Shown here piece by piece: positions 1 through 6,378 of a stretch of DNA of 10,279 bases. Location of the stretch: contig CANPPM010000080.1 of assembly GCA_947575935.1 (NCBI GenBank), positions 1-10,279 of the forward strand. Reading direction: 5' to 3'. Within the stretch, counting starts at the first letter, position 1; every line of letters begins with the position of its first letter. This DNA comes from an uncultured Butyricicoccus sp. (lineage in GTDB: Bacteria; Bacillota; Clostridia; Oscillospirales; Butyricicoccaceae). Made by a program: the position numbers and the translations under genes. The notes beneath the pieces were generated by a model that saw only the letters and a program-made list of their open reading frames with translations, searched no databases and had not been told where the DNA came from.

Positions 1-164
1 GCCGTGCTTTTTCTAGGCTTGCGGGGGTGGGTTTTCGGGCTTTTTTGACCCGCTCAATGCCCAAATCTTTATTTTTTTTTTTTTTGGCCCTGGGGGGCCA
101 GGCTCGAACGTGGTTGCCCGCCATTTTTGGTTTCGAGAGAAGGTAAGGGGGAGGGAAGAGAAGA
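1..164. other. Non-coding edge region with a 14-base T-run
   Basis: I see no supportable gene here. The stretch holds a T homopolymer at 72-85, followed at once by a short GC hairpin (TGGCCC at 84-89 pairing with GGGCCA at 94-99). The T-run lies on the wrong side of the hairpin to act as a terminator for the minus-strand gene that ends at 165. The region may contain the end of the transcript of that gene, but I cannot point to a convincing terminator. Confidence 0.4.
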
Positions 165-1394
165 TTATGCCTGCCAGAGCCTGTCGATGGACTCACGGAT
201 AATCTCAACCGCGCGGGTGACTTTTGCGGGGTTGTTATGGATGGTATATACATCACGGGAGGTGAATTCCAGTTTACAACCCTGTGCACAGCGGAGCGTT
301 TGTTCGATATGCGCACGCCAGGCATCTTCATCCAATGTTTCGTCTACGCCGAGAAAGTTCGGGCTGGGTTTGCGCTGATAGATGGTACGGGCGCCGCGCA
401 GGTATTCCCCCATCTTTTCTTCATTGGCCCATGGGGAAACCGATGCCTTGCGCAGGTTGGGGAATTGGCTGATGAGATCCCAGACAGGATCCAGCGGCTC
501 ACAACAGCCATAGCTTAGCAGGCCGAACGTCTTGCCGAGACGCTCGTAAGCAGGCCAGACGATTTCTTCGAACATTTCACGCGAGACGCCAACCGTTTCC
601 TGAGAATCCATAAAGCCCCAAACCTGTGAGGTTTTGACCGGACCTTCGGAGGGCAGCTCATCGGTAAAACTAAGTGAGCCCTGATTGGTTTCTTCAAAAC
701 CGGTCGTTGGCAGCAGGTATCCTTTACGTTCCAACATTTCATGGTGCGCGATGTAGCCGTCAGCCAGCATGTGCAGCATCTGCCGGAGCTCATCCGGATA
801 GTCATACAGTGTGTAGAGCATGTTTTCCAGACCCATGATATGTACCACATCCTGCGTCAGCGGGCAGAACAGCGATTTCATGACCCGCTTGACTGGCATA
901 ATGTCGCCAATCAACTCGGTGGCGGTGTCGTAGTGCGCCTGGAATTCGTCGTCTTTCATTTCAAACTCAGAGTTTTTCAGTTTGTCAAATTCTTCGCCAA
1001 GGTCATGGATCAGGTGCTCGAATTGGTGACCCAATCCGCCGCCGGAGGCCTGTTGGGTCTGGATGTTGAAGCCAAGAGGCTTGTAGTTGCGGTCGACCCA
1101 GATGCCCAGGTAGTCCGGAACGACTTTGTCATCGTCAAATTCGGTCAGATTGATCACGCTGTGGCGCAGGCGGCCTTCGATCCAACGAGCCGCTGGATCC
1201 TGGCACTGCATGCGGGGCGTAATGGCTTCCTTTACGAAGTTGTCCACCTCGATGTGAATGACCGGGCGTTCACCCTGCAATGCGTTGTGGCGTTTCCATA
1301 GCGCAATGCGTTCCTGGTTCTTGGGGCTGTGTGCAATCTCTAACTGTTTCTTTGCCAGGTCGCGGATGATATCACGTTCCTTGCTGGTAATCAT
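165..1394 (-). CDS. Uroporphyrinogen decarboxylase (URO-D) superfamily protein, probably methyltransferase-like
   Basis: A 409-residue protein that I assign to the URO-D fold family. This family includes heme-pathway HemE and the corrinoid-linked methyltransferases (MtaA, MtbA and similar). The C-terminal third has the expected pattern: a GLLSYGCCEPLD segment near residue 291 with adjacent cysteines 297 and 298, a strand near 314-320, and a closing segment at 369-400 (C369, C373, then HNNPAKVTRAVEII) matching the usual URO-D ending where the last helix follows 'N-P'. At 409 residues it is longer than HemE (about 340-350), and no other heme gene lies nearby. A role in tetrapyrrole synthesis is therefore unlikely, and a methyl-transfer or demethylation role is a family-level inference. 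The substrate is unknown. The ATG at 1394 has a GAGGAG-type ribosome site a few bases upstream. It lies downstream of the AraC gene on the same strand but is separated from it by a terminator, so it is probably transcribed on its own. Confidence 0.75.
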   Translation of the reverse strand: MITSKERDIIRDLAKKQLEIAHSPKNQERIALWKRHNALQGERPVIHIEVDNFVKEAITPRMQCQDPAARWIEGRLRHSVINLTEFDDDKVVPDYLGIWVDRNYKPLGFNIQTQQASGGGLGHQFEHLIHDLGEEFDKLKNSEFEMKDDEFQAHYDTATELIGDIMPVKRVMKSLFCPLTQDVVHIMGLENMLYTLYDYPDELRQMLHMLADGYIAHHEMLERKGYLLPTTGFEETNQGSLSFTDELPSEGPVKTSQVWGFMDSQETVGVSREMFEEIVWPAYERLGKTFGLLSYGCCEPLDPVWDLISQFPNLRKASVSPWANEEKMGEYLRGARTIYQRKPSPNFLGVDETLDEDAWRAHIEQTLRCAQGCKLEFTSRDVYTIHNNPAKVTRAVEIIRESIDRLWQA

Positions 1395-1446
1395 AAACGG
1401 CTCTCTCCTCTGTTTTGATTTTGGCGCAGGTTTGTTTTGTAGATGT

Positions 1447-1475
1447 ATTCTACCGGATTTTGAAGCGGCTGACGA
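1447..1475 (-). promoter_or_regulatory. Possible sigma-A promoter for the URO-D-like gene
   Basis: On the minus strand a TCGTCA box (1470-1475) is followed after 17 bases by TAGAAT (1447-1452). The -10 matches 5 of 6 consensus bases and the -35 matches 4 of 6. It lies about 50 bases upstream of the ATG at 1394 and downstream of the terminator at 1525-1554, which fits independent transcription. This is a motif match only. Confidence 0.4.
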
Positions 1476-1524
1476 TCAGGAATCTTGCTGTTCCGATTAA
1501 AAAAATTGCTGTTTTGCAGGAATG

Positions 1525-1554
1525 AAAAAATCCCAGGCGTATCGCCGGGATTTT
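1525..1554 (-). terminator. Rho-independent terminator after the AraC-family gene
   Basis: AAAATCCC (1527-1534) pairs with GGGATTTT (1547-1554), and GGCG (1536-1539) pairs with CGCC (1543-1546). There is one bulged A at 1535 and a 3-base loop. On the minus strand the stem runs directly into six Ts. It lies about 140 bases past the stop of the regulator gene and upstream of the URO-D-like gene, so it should separate the two transcripts. The other strand also has a short T-run, so it may work in both directions. Confidence 0.8.
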
Positions 1555-1691
1555 GTTCCAGTTATAAAAGACCGATACGGGGGACAGACAAGGGCCGGCG
1601 TAAGAGCCACGTTTTGAGAAGCAGTACCAAGCGTCGGAGGCAAGTTTGGATGCGAAACAATCTGTTAAGGCGGCTGCGTTTCTGATACCGG

Positions 1692-2537
1692 TTACAACGG
1701 GAAGCTGCGAAAAGCGGTAGGCGACAGGCCGACCTTGGTGGAAAAAGCGGAGGAAAATGTGGAAGCGTTCAGATAGCCAACCTGAAGGGCGATTTCCTTG
1801 ATGGGAAGCGCCGTAGTTTTGAGCAGATATTTTGCGCGGTTGATCCGTTCCAGGATGAGGTATTCATAGGGAGAACAACCGTAATATTTTTTAAACAAAT
1901 GAGAGAAATGAGAATGGCTCATATTGACTGTGGCTGCCATTTCGTGTAGAGTGATCGGTTTGTCGAGGTTTTCTTGGAGGAAGCGCAGTGCAGGCGCGAA
2001 TAGCGGTTGGTCTTCCATCTGCAGGACGGAGGAGCCGCCATCCAGCAGATGGGTCAGCAGGACATACAACTGGCGGGAGCGCTCTGTTTCCTGCATGTGC
2101 TGGCCGCTCTGATAGCAGTTTACCAGGCGGGCGAGCATGGTTTTTACCTCGGCTGCGCCCGGATGGGAGAAGACAAAGCCGCCATAGAGACGGGTAAGGT
2201 GGGTATAGAACTTACCGGTAATGCCGCCGTCGAGATGCACCCACAAAAATTCGGTATGGCCTATGGTGTGATATTCATGCGGAAGATGACAGTTGAGAAA
2301 GCCGACTTTGCTTTTGTCGGCGACCATGGTCCGTTCTCCGCTTGTGACCGAGAGCCGTCCGCTGAGGATATAAAAAATCATATAATTATTGTAGTTTTCC
2401 CGCTCGATCCGATAACCGTATTCTGTAAAAAAGCGGCCGCAGGAGGTCATATAATATAACATGTCGCGGGCAAGGTCGGAAGGGGTATCGACAAACATCT
2501 CCGAGCCGGAGACGATGCCAGGATCATCACAGCGCAC
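1692..2537 (-). CDS. AraC-family transcriptional regulator (GTG start)
   Basis: A 281-residue protein. The N-terminal half is cupin-like, with an F-Y-I-L-S-G-R-L segment and HLPHEYHTIG, as in sugar-responsive AraC regulators. The C-terminal ~100 residues carry two helix-turn-helix units: ITLHEMAATVNMSHSHFSHL, and LPIKEIALQVGYLNASTFSS followed by VGLSPTAFR. The open frame extends to an ATG at 2585, but I place the start at the GTG at 2535-2537. A GGAGG (2546-2550) sits exactly 8 bases before the GTG, while the ATG has no good ribosome site and overlaps the -10 box of a good promoter (2576-2604), so it would be barely or not transcribed. The gene is divergent from the substrate-binding protein gene and so probably regulates it, perhaps also itself. 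The sensed ligand is unknown, though a sugar is typical for this architecture. Confidence 0.88.
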   Translation of the reverse strand: MRCDDPGIVSGSEMFVDTPSDLARDMLYYMTSCGRFFTEYGYRIERENYNNYMIFYILSGRLSVTSGERTMVADKSKVGFLNCHLPHEYHTIGHTEFLWVHLDGGITGKFYTHLTRLYGGFVFSHPGAAEVKTMLARLVNCYQSGQHMQETERSRQLYVLLTHLLDGGSSVLQMEDQPLFAPALRFLQENLDKPITLHEMAATVNMSHSHFSHLFKKYYGCSPYEYLILERINRAKYLLKTTALPIKEIALQVGYLNASTFSSAFSTKVGLSPTAFRSFPL

Positions 2538-2575
2538 AGTACATACCTCCAGATAAGCAATTTGTAAGCATATAT

Positions 2576-2604
2576 AGTGTATCATTGCCGAGGGGGCCTG
2601 TCAA
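2576..2604 (-). promoter_or_regulatory. Sigma-A promoter of the AraC-family gene
   Basis: On the minus strand a perfect TTGACA (2599-2604) is followed after exactly 17 bases by TACACT (2576-2581, 4 of 6). Transcription would begin near 2569, leaving about 30 bases of leader before the GTG start and including its GGAGG. The -10 lies next to the upstream ATG of the longest open frame, and that ATG falls within the spacer, which argues against its use. Confidence 0.7.
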
Positions 2605-2677
2605 CGCGGGCAACCGGCAGCGTGCGATAACAGCAACTTTTCTATATCAGAAAACAAAATCGCTTATTTCAAAGGAG

Positions 2678-2704
2678 TTTAAGAATCTATAAAATGTTCT
2701 TAAA
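2678..2704 (+). promoter_or_regulatory. Inverted repeat around a TATAAA box (candidate operator and -10)
   Basis: A perfect 8-base inverted repeat, TTTAAGAA (2678-2685) and TTCTTAAA (2697-2704), flanks an 11-base spacer containing TATAAA (2688-2693). An AAAGGA word occurs at 2671-2676 and again 31 bases on at 2702-2707, about three helical turns apart. No good -35 precedes the TATAAA, which fits a promoter needing an activator. Its place between the AraC-family gene and the divergent binding-protein gene makes it the best candidate regulatory site. The regulator assignment is inference. Confidence 0.45.
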
Positions 2705-2806
2705 GGATATCAAACAAAAGAAAATCATCCGGATTTTCACTGTTTGCATTCCGAAAAATCAGGTTTGGTGACATGCCTGAAATCTAAAACAAAGGAGAAA
2801 GGAAAC

Positions 2807-3838
2807 ATGAAGAAAAGGTTCTTGGCAACGCTCCTTGCTTGTCTGATGACAGGCAGCCTTGCAGCCTGCGGAAGCGGGGGGGACAACGGGGGCGGCAGCT
2901 CGGCTGACGCCGGAAGCGACCCGCAGACACAGCAGCCTGCAGACGGCGGGGGGACGTACAAAATCAGTATGATCCTCAAGACTACGGCGGCGGAATACTG
3001 GCAGTTTGTGCTTAACGGCGCGGAAGCCTACGCTGCCGAGCACGAGGGGGTGACGGTTGAGGTCAAAGGTCCTTCTTCAGAAACCGCGTTTGATGAGCAG
3101 CAAAATATGATCGAAACTGATCTTGGCAACAGCAGTTATGACGGTTACATCATCGCCCCGCTGCAAAGCGACATGGTGGCAACGCTGGTGGAGAGGACGG
3201 ATAAACCGGTTATGGCGGTTGACACTAACTTTGAGTCTCCAAAAAAGCGTAGCTTTATTGGGACTGGTAATGAAACGGCGGCGGCGCTTGGCGGCGCAGC
3301 GGCTGTAGAAGCAGCGCGGGCCGCAGGCTGGGAGGAAATTCAGTGCATTGAGATTGCCGGCGTACAAGGCGATCAGACCTGTGCTGACCGGATGAACGGC
3401 TACAACAGGGGCGTCACGGAAGCAGGCGGTGTGTTCCTCAAGGATGAAGTGCAGTATGCTGACGCAGTCGCCGACCGTGCGGTCAATTCGATGGAAGCAA
3501 TTATGCAGACCCATCCTGAAGGCATTGCAATTATTTGTGCGAATAACGATGATATGGCAATGGCTGCTGCACGTGCGGCAGCGGGTAACCCTGCGTATGA
3601 AAATACGATTTTCCTCGGTTTCAATGGAGATAAAGCGGCGTGTGAAGCGATTCTTAGCGGTCAGCTGACCATGTCCGTTGCACAGATGGCCTACGAAATG
3701 GGCTATAAAGCGGTCGAAACGATGATACAGGCGCTGGAAGGCGAAACCGTTCCTTCATTCGTGGACTCCGGCGCAGATGTAATCACAATTGAGAACGCCG
3801 AGACACGGCTTGCAACCTTGAAGGAGCAGCTCGGCTGA
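2807..3838 (+). CDS. ABC transporter substrate-binding lipoprotein, ribose/sugar (Peripla_BP_4) type
   Basis: A 343-residue secreted lipoprotein. It begins with a lysine/arginine n-region, a hydrophobic stretch and a lipobox ending LAAC, so lipidation at Cys21 is expected. A Gly/Ser/Asp-rich linker (about 22-48) leads to a type I periplasmic-binding fold of the RbsB kind: a first strand TYKISMILKTTAAEYW, then DGYIIAPLQSDMVATLVE, KPVMAVDTN, a GGAAAVEAA helix, and a second lobe with IAIICANNDDMAMAA and FLGFNGDKAACEAI. The ATG at 2807 is chosen because an AAAGGAG site lies about 10 bases upstream and the signal peptide starts there; the open frame extends 21 codons further without support. It captures a small ligand, probably a sugar, at the cell surface. 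No permease or ATPase gene is next to it, so it must share a transporter encoded elsewhere or act as a sensor. The neighbouring AraC-family gene is divergent. Confidence 0.9.
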   Translation: MKKRFLATLLACLMTGSLAACGSGGDNGGGSSADAGSDPQTQQPADGGGTYKISMILKTTAAEYWQFVLNGAEAYAAEHEGVTVEVKGPSSETAFDEQQNMIETDLGNSSYDGYIIAPLQSDMVATLVERTDKPVMAVDTNFESPKKRSFIGTGNETAAALGGAAAVEAARAAGWEEIQCIEIAGVQGDQTCADRMNGYNRGVTEAGGVFLKDEVQYADAVADRAVNSMEAIMQTHPEGIAIICANNDDMAMAAARAAAGNPAYENTIFLGFNGDKAACEAILSGQLTMSVAQMAYEMGYKAVETMIQALEGETVPSFVDSGADVITIENAETRLATLKEQLG

Positions 3839-3843
3839 CGCTG

Positions 3844-3913
3844 TGGATTGGTTCTTGGCAGAATTTTTTCTTCTCACAGTTCTGCGTAGGGGTCTTTTCC
3901 CAATCCTCTTTTT
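3844..3913 (+). terminator. Possible first terminator after the binding-protein gene
   Basis: GGATTGG (3844-3850) can pair with CCAATCC (3899-3905), enclosing an inner GCAGAA/TTCTGC pair, and the outer arm is followed by a T-rich run. The loop is long, so this is weaker than the hairpin further downstream. Confidence 0.4.
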
Positions 3914-3935
3914 TCTTTGAAATCATTCTTCTCAC

Positions 3936-3988
3936 AAAACAAGGGCCGCTCAAAATGCAGCAGACATTTTGGGCGGCTCTTGTTTTTT
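3936..3988 (+). terminator. Strong, probably bidirectional terminator
   Basis: Two 22-base arms (3936-3957 and 3965-3986) pair along their whole length with only two G-T wobbles, around a 7-base loop. The plus strand ends in six Ts (3983-3988) and the minus strand in four. It lies between two converging transcription units and probably ends both: the binding-protein mRNA (+) and the CHR operon mRNA (-). Confidence 0.88.
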
Positions 3989-4144
3989 GTTGATGGAAAA
4001 CCTATTTTTCCGGTGCGCATGGGGCCGAATCTCTGAAGCGGCCGGCTGGCGGATTAGGCGCCGCTTTGGCGGTTTTCAAACGGGTGTGGGAAAGGTATGG
4101 CTGCGTGGGAGAAAGGCTTTTGCTGCCAGCTGCTGGCCCAAGCA

Positions 4145-4705
4145 TCATAGCTGTAGGATAATACCGCATACAGCGCCCAGTGCGATGAATACAATCGGGT
4201 GCAGCTTTGGAAAGCCGCGGACGCCGGCGAAAAACAGTGCAAACAAAACCAGTGCAGGAAGGTTCAGCCACGCAATGAGGCTGGCAGCGCCTGGGTGGAA
4301 TAATGTTTCATGATAGATCGACGCCATTGCACCAATGATCAGGCCCGTTGAAGCCGGGCGCAGGCAGTAAAAGGCGTGTTGCACCAACTGGTTTTCCTGG
4401 AATTGCCGCATCATCCTCGAAACGATCAAAATGATGATAATGGACGGCGCCACAAGGGAGAGGGTGGAACAGAGCGCCCCGACTGGCCCTCCGGCACGAA
4501 AGCCGGAAAAGGTTGCCATATTAACGCCGATAGGACCTGGCGTCGATTCAGAGACCGCAATCATGTCCAATAGCTCTTTTTCTGTAAACCAGGAATAGTT
4601 GCGGGCGATTTCTTTCAAAAAAGGTACGGTCGCCATGCCGCCGCCCACCGCAAAGAGACCGGTTTTGAAGAATTCGAAGATCAGCTGCAAAAAGGTTGGA
4701 TCCAT
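4145..4705 (-). CDS. Chromate transporter family (CHR) protein, second half-size subunit
   Basis: A 186-residue hydrophobic membrane protein of the CHR family (PF02417), about half the length of the fused form. The signature elements are present: FAVGGGMATVPFLKEI near residues 18-33, STPGPIGVNMATFSGF starting near 54, and several hydrophobic segments to the C-terminus. The longest open frame extends to 5134, but that extension is the first CHR gene read out of frame and looks non-membrane and Cys/Arg-rich. The true start is the ATG at 4703-4705, sharing one base with the TGA of the upstream gene (TGATG) and preceded by GGAGG 7 bases away, so the two genes are translationally coupled. Family members exchange chromate or related anions; in anaerobes the natural substrate is often unproven. 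It probably works as a heteromer with the upstream subunit. Confidence 0.88.
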   Translation of the reverse strand: MDPTFLQLIFEFFKTGLFAVGGGMATVPFLKEIARNYSWFTEKELLDMIAVSESTPGPIGVNMATFSGFRAGGPVGALCSTLSLVAPSIIIILIVSRMMRQFQENQLVQHAFYCLRPASTGLIIGAMASIYHETLFHPGAASLIAWLNLPALVLFALFFAGVRGFPKLHPIVFIALGAVCGIILQL

Positions 4706-5247
4706 CACGGCGCCTCCTTTCCGCCGCGTTTGGCCAAGATGCCAATGCAGGAGGCCGCAATAACAATCAGGACTGGGGAAACGCCAAAGAGGATGGTTAC
4801 CAGCGCGGTTGCCGCCAATACCACAACGGTCAGCTTGTCCACCGCGCTCTTGGCAATCAGTTTCCAAACCGCGTTCAGGACCATTGCGCAGACTGCAATT
4901 GAGATTCCTGCAAATGCATGCTGCACAATTTCCAAGTGAGAGAACTGTTGTAAAAATGAAGCAATTAGGCAGATAATCAGGTAGGAGGGAGACACCACTC
5001 CAAGCGTGGCAATTATGCCGCCCGCATTGCCTGCGACGCGCGCGCCGATAAAGGTGGCGGTATTCACCGCAATCACGCCGGGCGTGCACTGTGCAATGAC
5101 ATAATAATCCATGATATCGTTTTCGGTTGCCCAATGGTATTTCTCAACAACTTCTCTGGTCAGCATGGGGAGCATCGCATAGCCGCCCCCAAAAGTTAGG
5201 ATACCAATGCGAAAAAACGCAGCGTAAAGCCGCCACAAAATTTGCAC
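4705..5247 (-). CDS. Chromate transporter family (CHR) protein, first half-size subunit (GTG start)
   Basis: A 180-residue integral membrane protein of the CHR family, the first of a tandem half-size pair. It has LTFGGGYAMLPML near residues 17-29 and CTPGVIAVNTATFIG from residue 54, followed by hydrophobic spans. These are the same two signatures as in its partner, so the pair equals one full-length two-domain transporter split in two. The start is a GTG at 5245-5247, with a GAGG site 8 bases upstream on the minus strand. Its stop overlaps the start of the second subunit by one base. A candidate promoter lies about 220 bases upstream, leaving a long structured leader. The anion transported is not shown by the sequence. 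Confidence 0.9.
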   Translation of the reverse strand: MQILWRLYAAFFRIGILTFGGGYAMLPMLTREVVEKYHWATENDIMDYYVIAQCTPGVIAVNTATFIGARVAGNAGGIIATLGVVSPSYLIICLIASFLQQFSHLEIVQHAFAGISIAVCAMVLNAVWKLIAKSAVDKLTVVVLAATALVTILFGVSPVLIVIAASCIGILAKRGGKEAP

Positions 5248-5550
5248 AAAAACTACCTCGATTCATCGATAAAAAGACTTTGCATCATGGGGCTGTTGTG
5301 ATTCATCTGCCGTCTCGCGACAAGCGCTGATTACGCGGGGGCTTTGACGGCGCTTTTTCTGTGTGCTGCGGCCTTCCGCCTTTTGCGGCCGGTATCCGGA
5401 ACCGGCTTGCTGAAGCGTTGGGCGCAAAAAGGATGCGTTGGAAAACAGCCTTTTTGATTCTGTAAACCAGTATAGCACAAACATGGCCGCCGTACAAGCC
5501 CCCTTCTGCCGTGCTGGTTTTGGGCGGACAATGCTAGGAGGGCGGGCGGC
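5248..5550 (-). other. Long palindrome-rich leader of the CHR operon
   Basis: Between the CHR start and the SpoIIM-like gene I see no convincing gene. A candidate promoter at 5469-5497 would give a leader of about 210 bases. It contains GC-rich pairings including GCCGGT/ACCGGC (about 5389-5405), GCGG/CCGC (about 5368-5379) and AGCGC/GCGCT (about 5323-5355). This could be a cis-regulatory RNA. It does not match a riboswitch class that I can recognise by eye. Confidence 0.4.
5469..5497 (-). promoter_or_regulatory. Candidate sigma-A promoter of the CHR operon
   Basis: On the minus strand TTGTAC (5492-5497) is followed after 17 bases by TATACT (5469-5474). The -10 matches 5 of 6 consensus bases and the -35 matches 3 of 6. 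The start point would be near 5462, far upstream of the GTG at 5247. Confidence 0.5.
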
Positions 5551-6096
5551 TTAGGGTAAAAAGCGTAGGAGGATTGAGATGCTGCACAGCAGGAAACAGA
5601 GCAGTAGTGCAGGCCGGTATTTTTTTAAGGCATACCAGTAGCCGAAGCGCATGCCGCGCGGTTGATCCAGCGATGCACAGAAGGCCGCTGAGGCGGCGAC
5701 CAGCAGGCAGGGAACGGTGAGAACCGCCTGAAAGCCAAAGGTCTTCAGTGAAAGCCAGATGGTCTGAAGCGCAGGTTCTCCCAGCAGGGCTGCCACAGAA
5801 AACGACAGTACGAACGCACGCGCTGCCACAACTGCCGAGATAAACAGCCCGCCCGGCGGCAGGAGACCCGCAAGCAGAACCCCCACAAGCCAAAGCAACG
5901 TTCCGCACAGCAGGACAGCCGCGCTCCTCTCCTCCGGAAGTGTAAAGGAGAGCGTGATCCCACGGCTTGTACTGATTACGCCGGTCAATGAGCCAGCGGC
6001 CGCCCCGCAAAGAAACACCGCAGTTAGGAATAAAAAGGCCGGTGTCTGTGTGAGCGTGGAAATAGAAAAAAAACCGAGAAGATTCTGTCTTTTCAT
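5551..6096 (-). CDS. SpoIIM-like multi-pass membrane protein
   Basis: A 181-residue, very hydrophobic protein with about five membrane segments: near residues 19-38 (ending in a G-A-A-A-G-S-L-T-G turn), 60-80, 84-105, 120-140 and close to the C-terminus. The layout, size and a RAFVLSFSVAALLG segment resemble stage II sporulation protein M. SpoIIM is part of the SpoIIDMP peptidoglycan-remodelling complex needed for engulfment. Similarity is by pattern only, and another small membrane family is possible. The start is taken as the second ATG (6094-6096): GGAGG lies 5 bases before it, inside the codons that follow the first in-frame ATG at 6108, so that first ATG cannot use this site. No clear promoter was found, and I could not make out a forespore or mother-cell sigma motif. 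Confidence 0.5.
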   Translation of the reverse strand: MKRQNLLGFFSISTLTQTPAFLFLTAVFLCGAAAGSLTGVISTSRGITLSFTLPEERSAAVLLCGTLLWLVGVLLAGLLPPGGLFISAVVAARAFVLSFSVAALLGEPALQTIWLSLKTFGFQAVLTVPCLLVAASAAFCASLDQPRGMRFGYWYALKKYRPALLLCFLLCSISILLRFLP

Positions 6097-6221
6097 AAGC
6101 TCCTCCATCAGACCGGCCCGGAAAGCATATCATTGGCTTGGTACATCGTACCGGCAGGTCTGTTCAAAAATGGAATCCTTATTACAGAATATTCTCGGTT
6201 CGTTTCATTCAGAACCGGAAG

Positions 6222-6257
6222 ATAAAAATCTCGGAGGCGTACGGTTTGAGGCCTCCG
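6222..6257 (-). terminator. Probable terminator after the ProC-like gene
   Basis: CGGAGGC (6232-6238) pairs perfectly with GCCTCCG (6251-6257) around a 12-base loop. On the minus strand the stem is followed by GA and then five Ts (complement of 6224-6228). It lies about 120 bases past the stop of the ProC-like gene. A second hairpin (CGGTTC/GAACCG, 6196-6217) and an AGAATATTCT palindrome (6186-6195) follow. Confidence 0.5.
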
Positions 6258-6378
6258 CCGGGGATGCCGCCGTAGCGGACTGGGGCGCGTCGGTTGTGCT
6301 GTCCGTTGGAAAATGGATACACGCCCCGATTTCTATCTTTGGGCCTATTTCCTTTGTACAATAGGGGAGAAAAAGCGC

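Larger units (their letters stand above)
3839..4144. other. Gene-free convergent spacer with several hairpins
   Basis: This spacer separates the binding-protein gene (+) from the CHR operon (-). Besides the two terminator candidates listed separately, it holds a 7-base inverted repeat AAGCGGC/GCCGCTT (4036-4042 and 4060-4066) and a GCCAGC-T-GCTGGC palindrome near 4126-4138, close to the end of the CHR operon. I see no open frame with a ribosome site. Confidence 0.5.

Noticed and set aside
84..123. tRNA-like end (GGCTCGAAC followed by GCCCGCCA)
   Set aside because: The T-arm stem does not pair, and no matching acceptor and anticodon arms are found upstream.
741..1301. A 186-codon open frame on the plus strand
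   Set aside because: It lies wholly antisense to the URO-D-like gene, has no ribosome site and matches no family; it is a shadow of the real gene.
4706..5134. N-terminal extension of the second CHR gene to an ATG at 5134
   Set aside because: The extension is the first CHR gene read in the wrong frame, Cys/Arg-rich and non-membrane. A GGAGG plus TGATG overlap marks the start at 4705.
5263..5484. A 73-codon minus-strand frame in the CHR leader
   Set aside because: Its ATG lies upstream of the candidate transcription start, it has no ribosome site, and it is full of basic residues from GC palindromes.
6170..6364. A 64-codon plus-strand frame starting MESLLQNIL
   Set aside because: It has no adequate ribosome site or promoter and overlaps the hairpins following the ProC-like gene. 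The composition drifts to low-information sequence, so I cannot support it.
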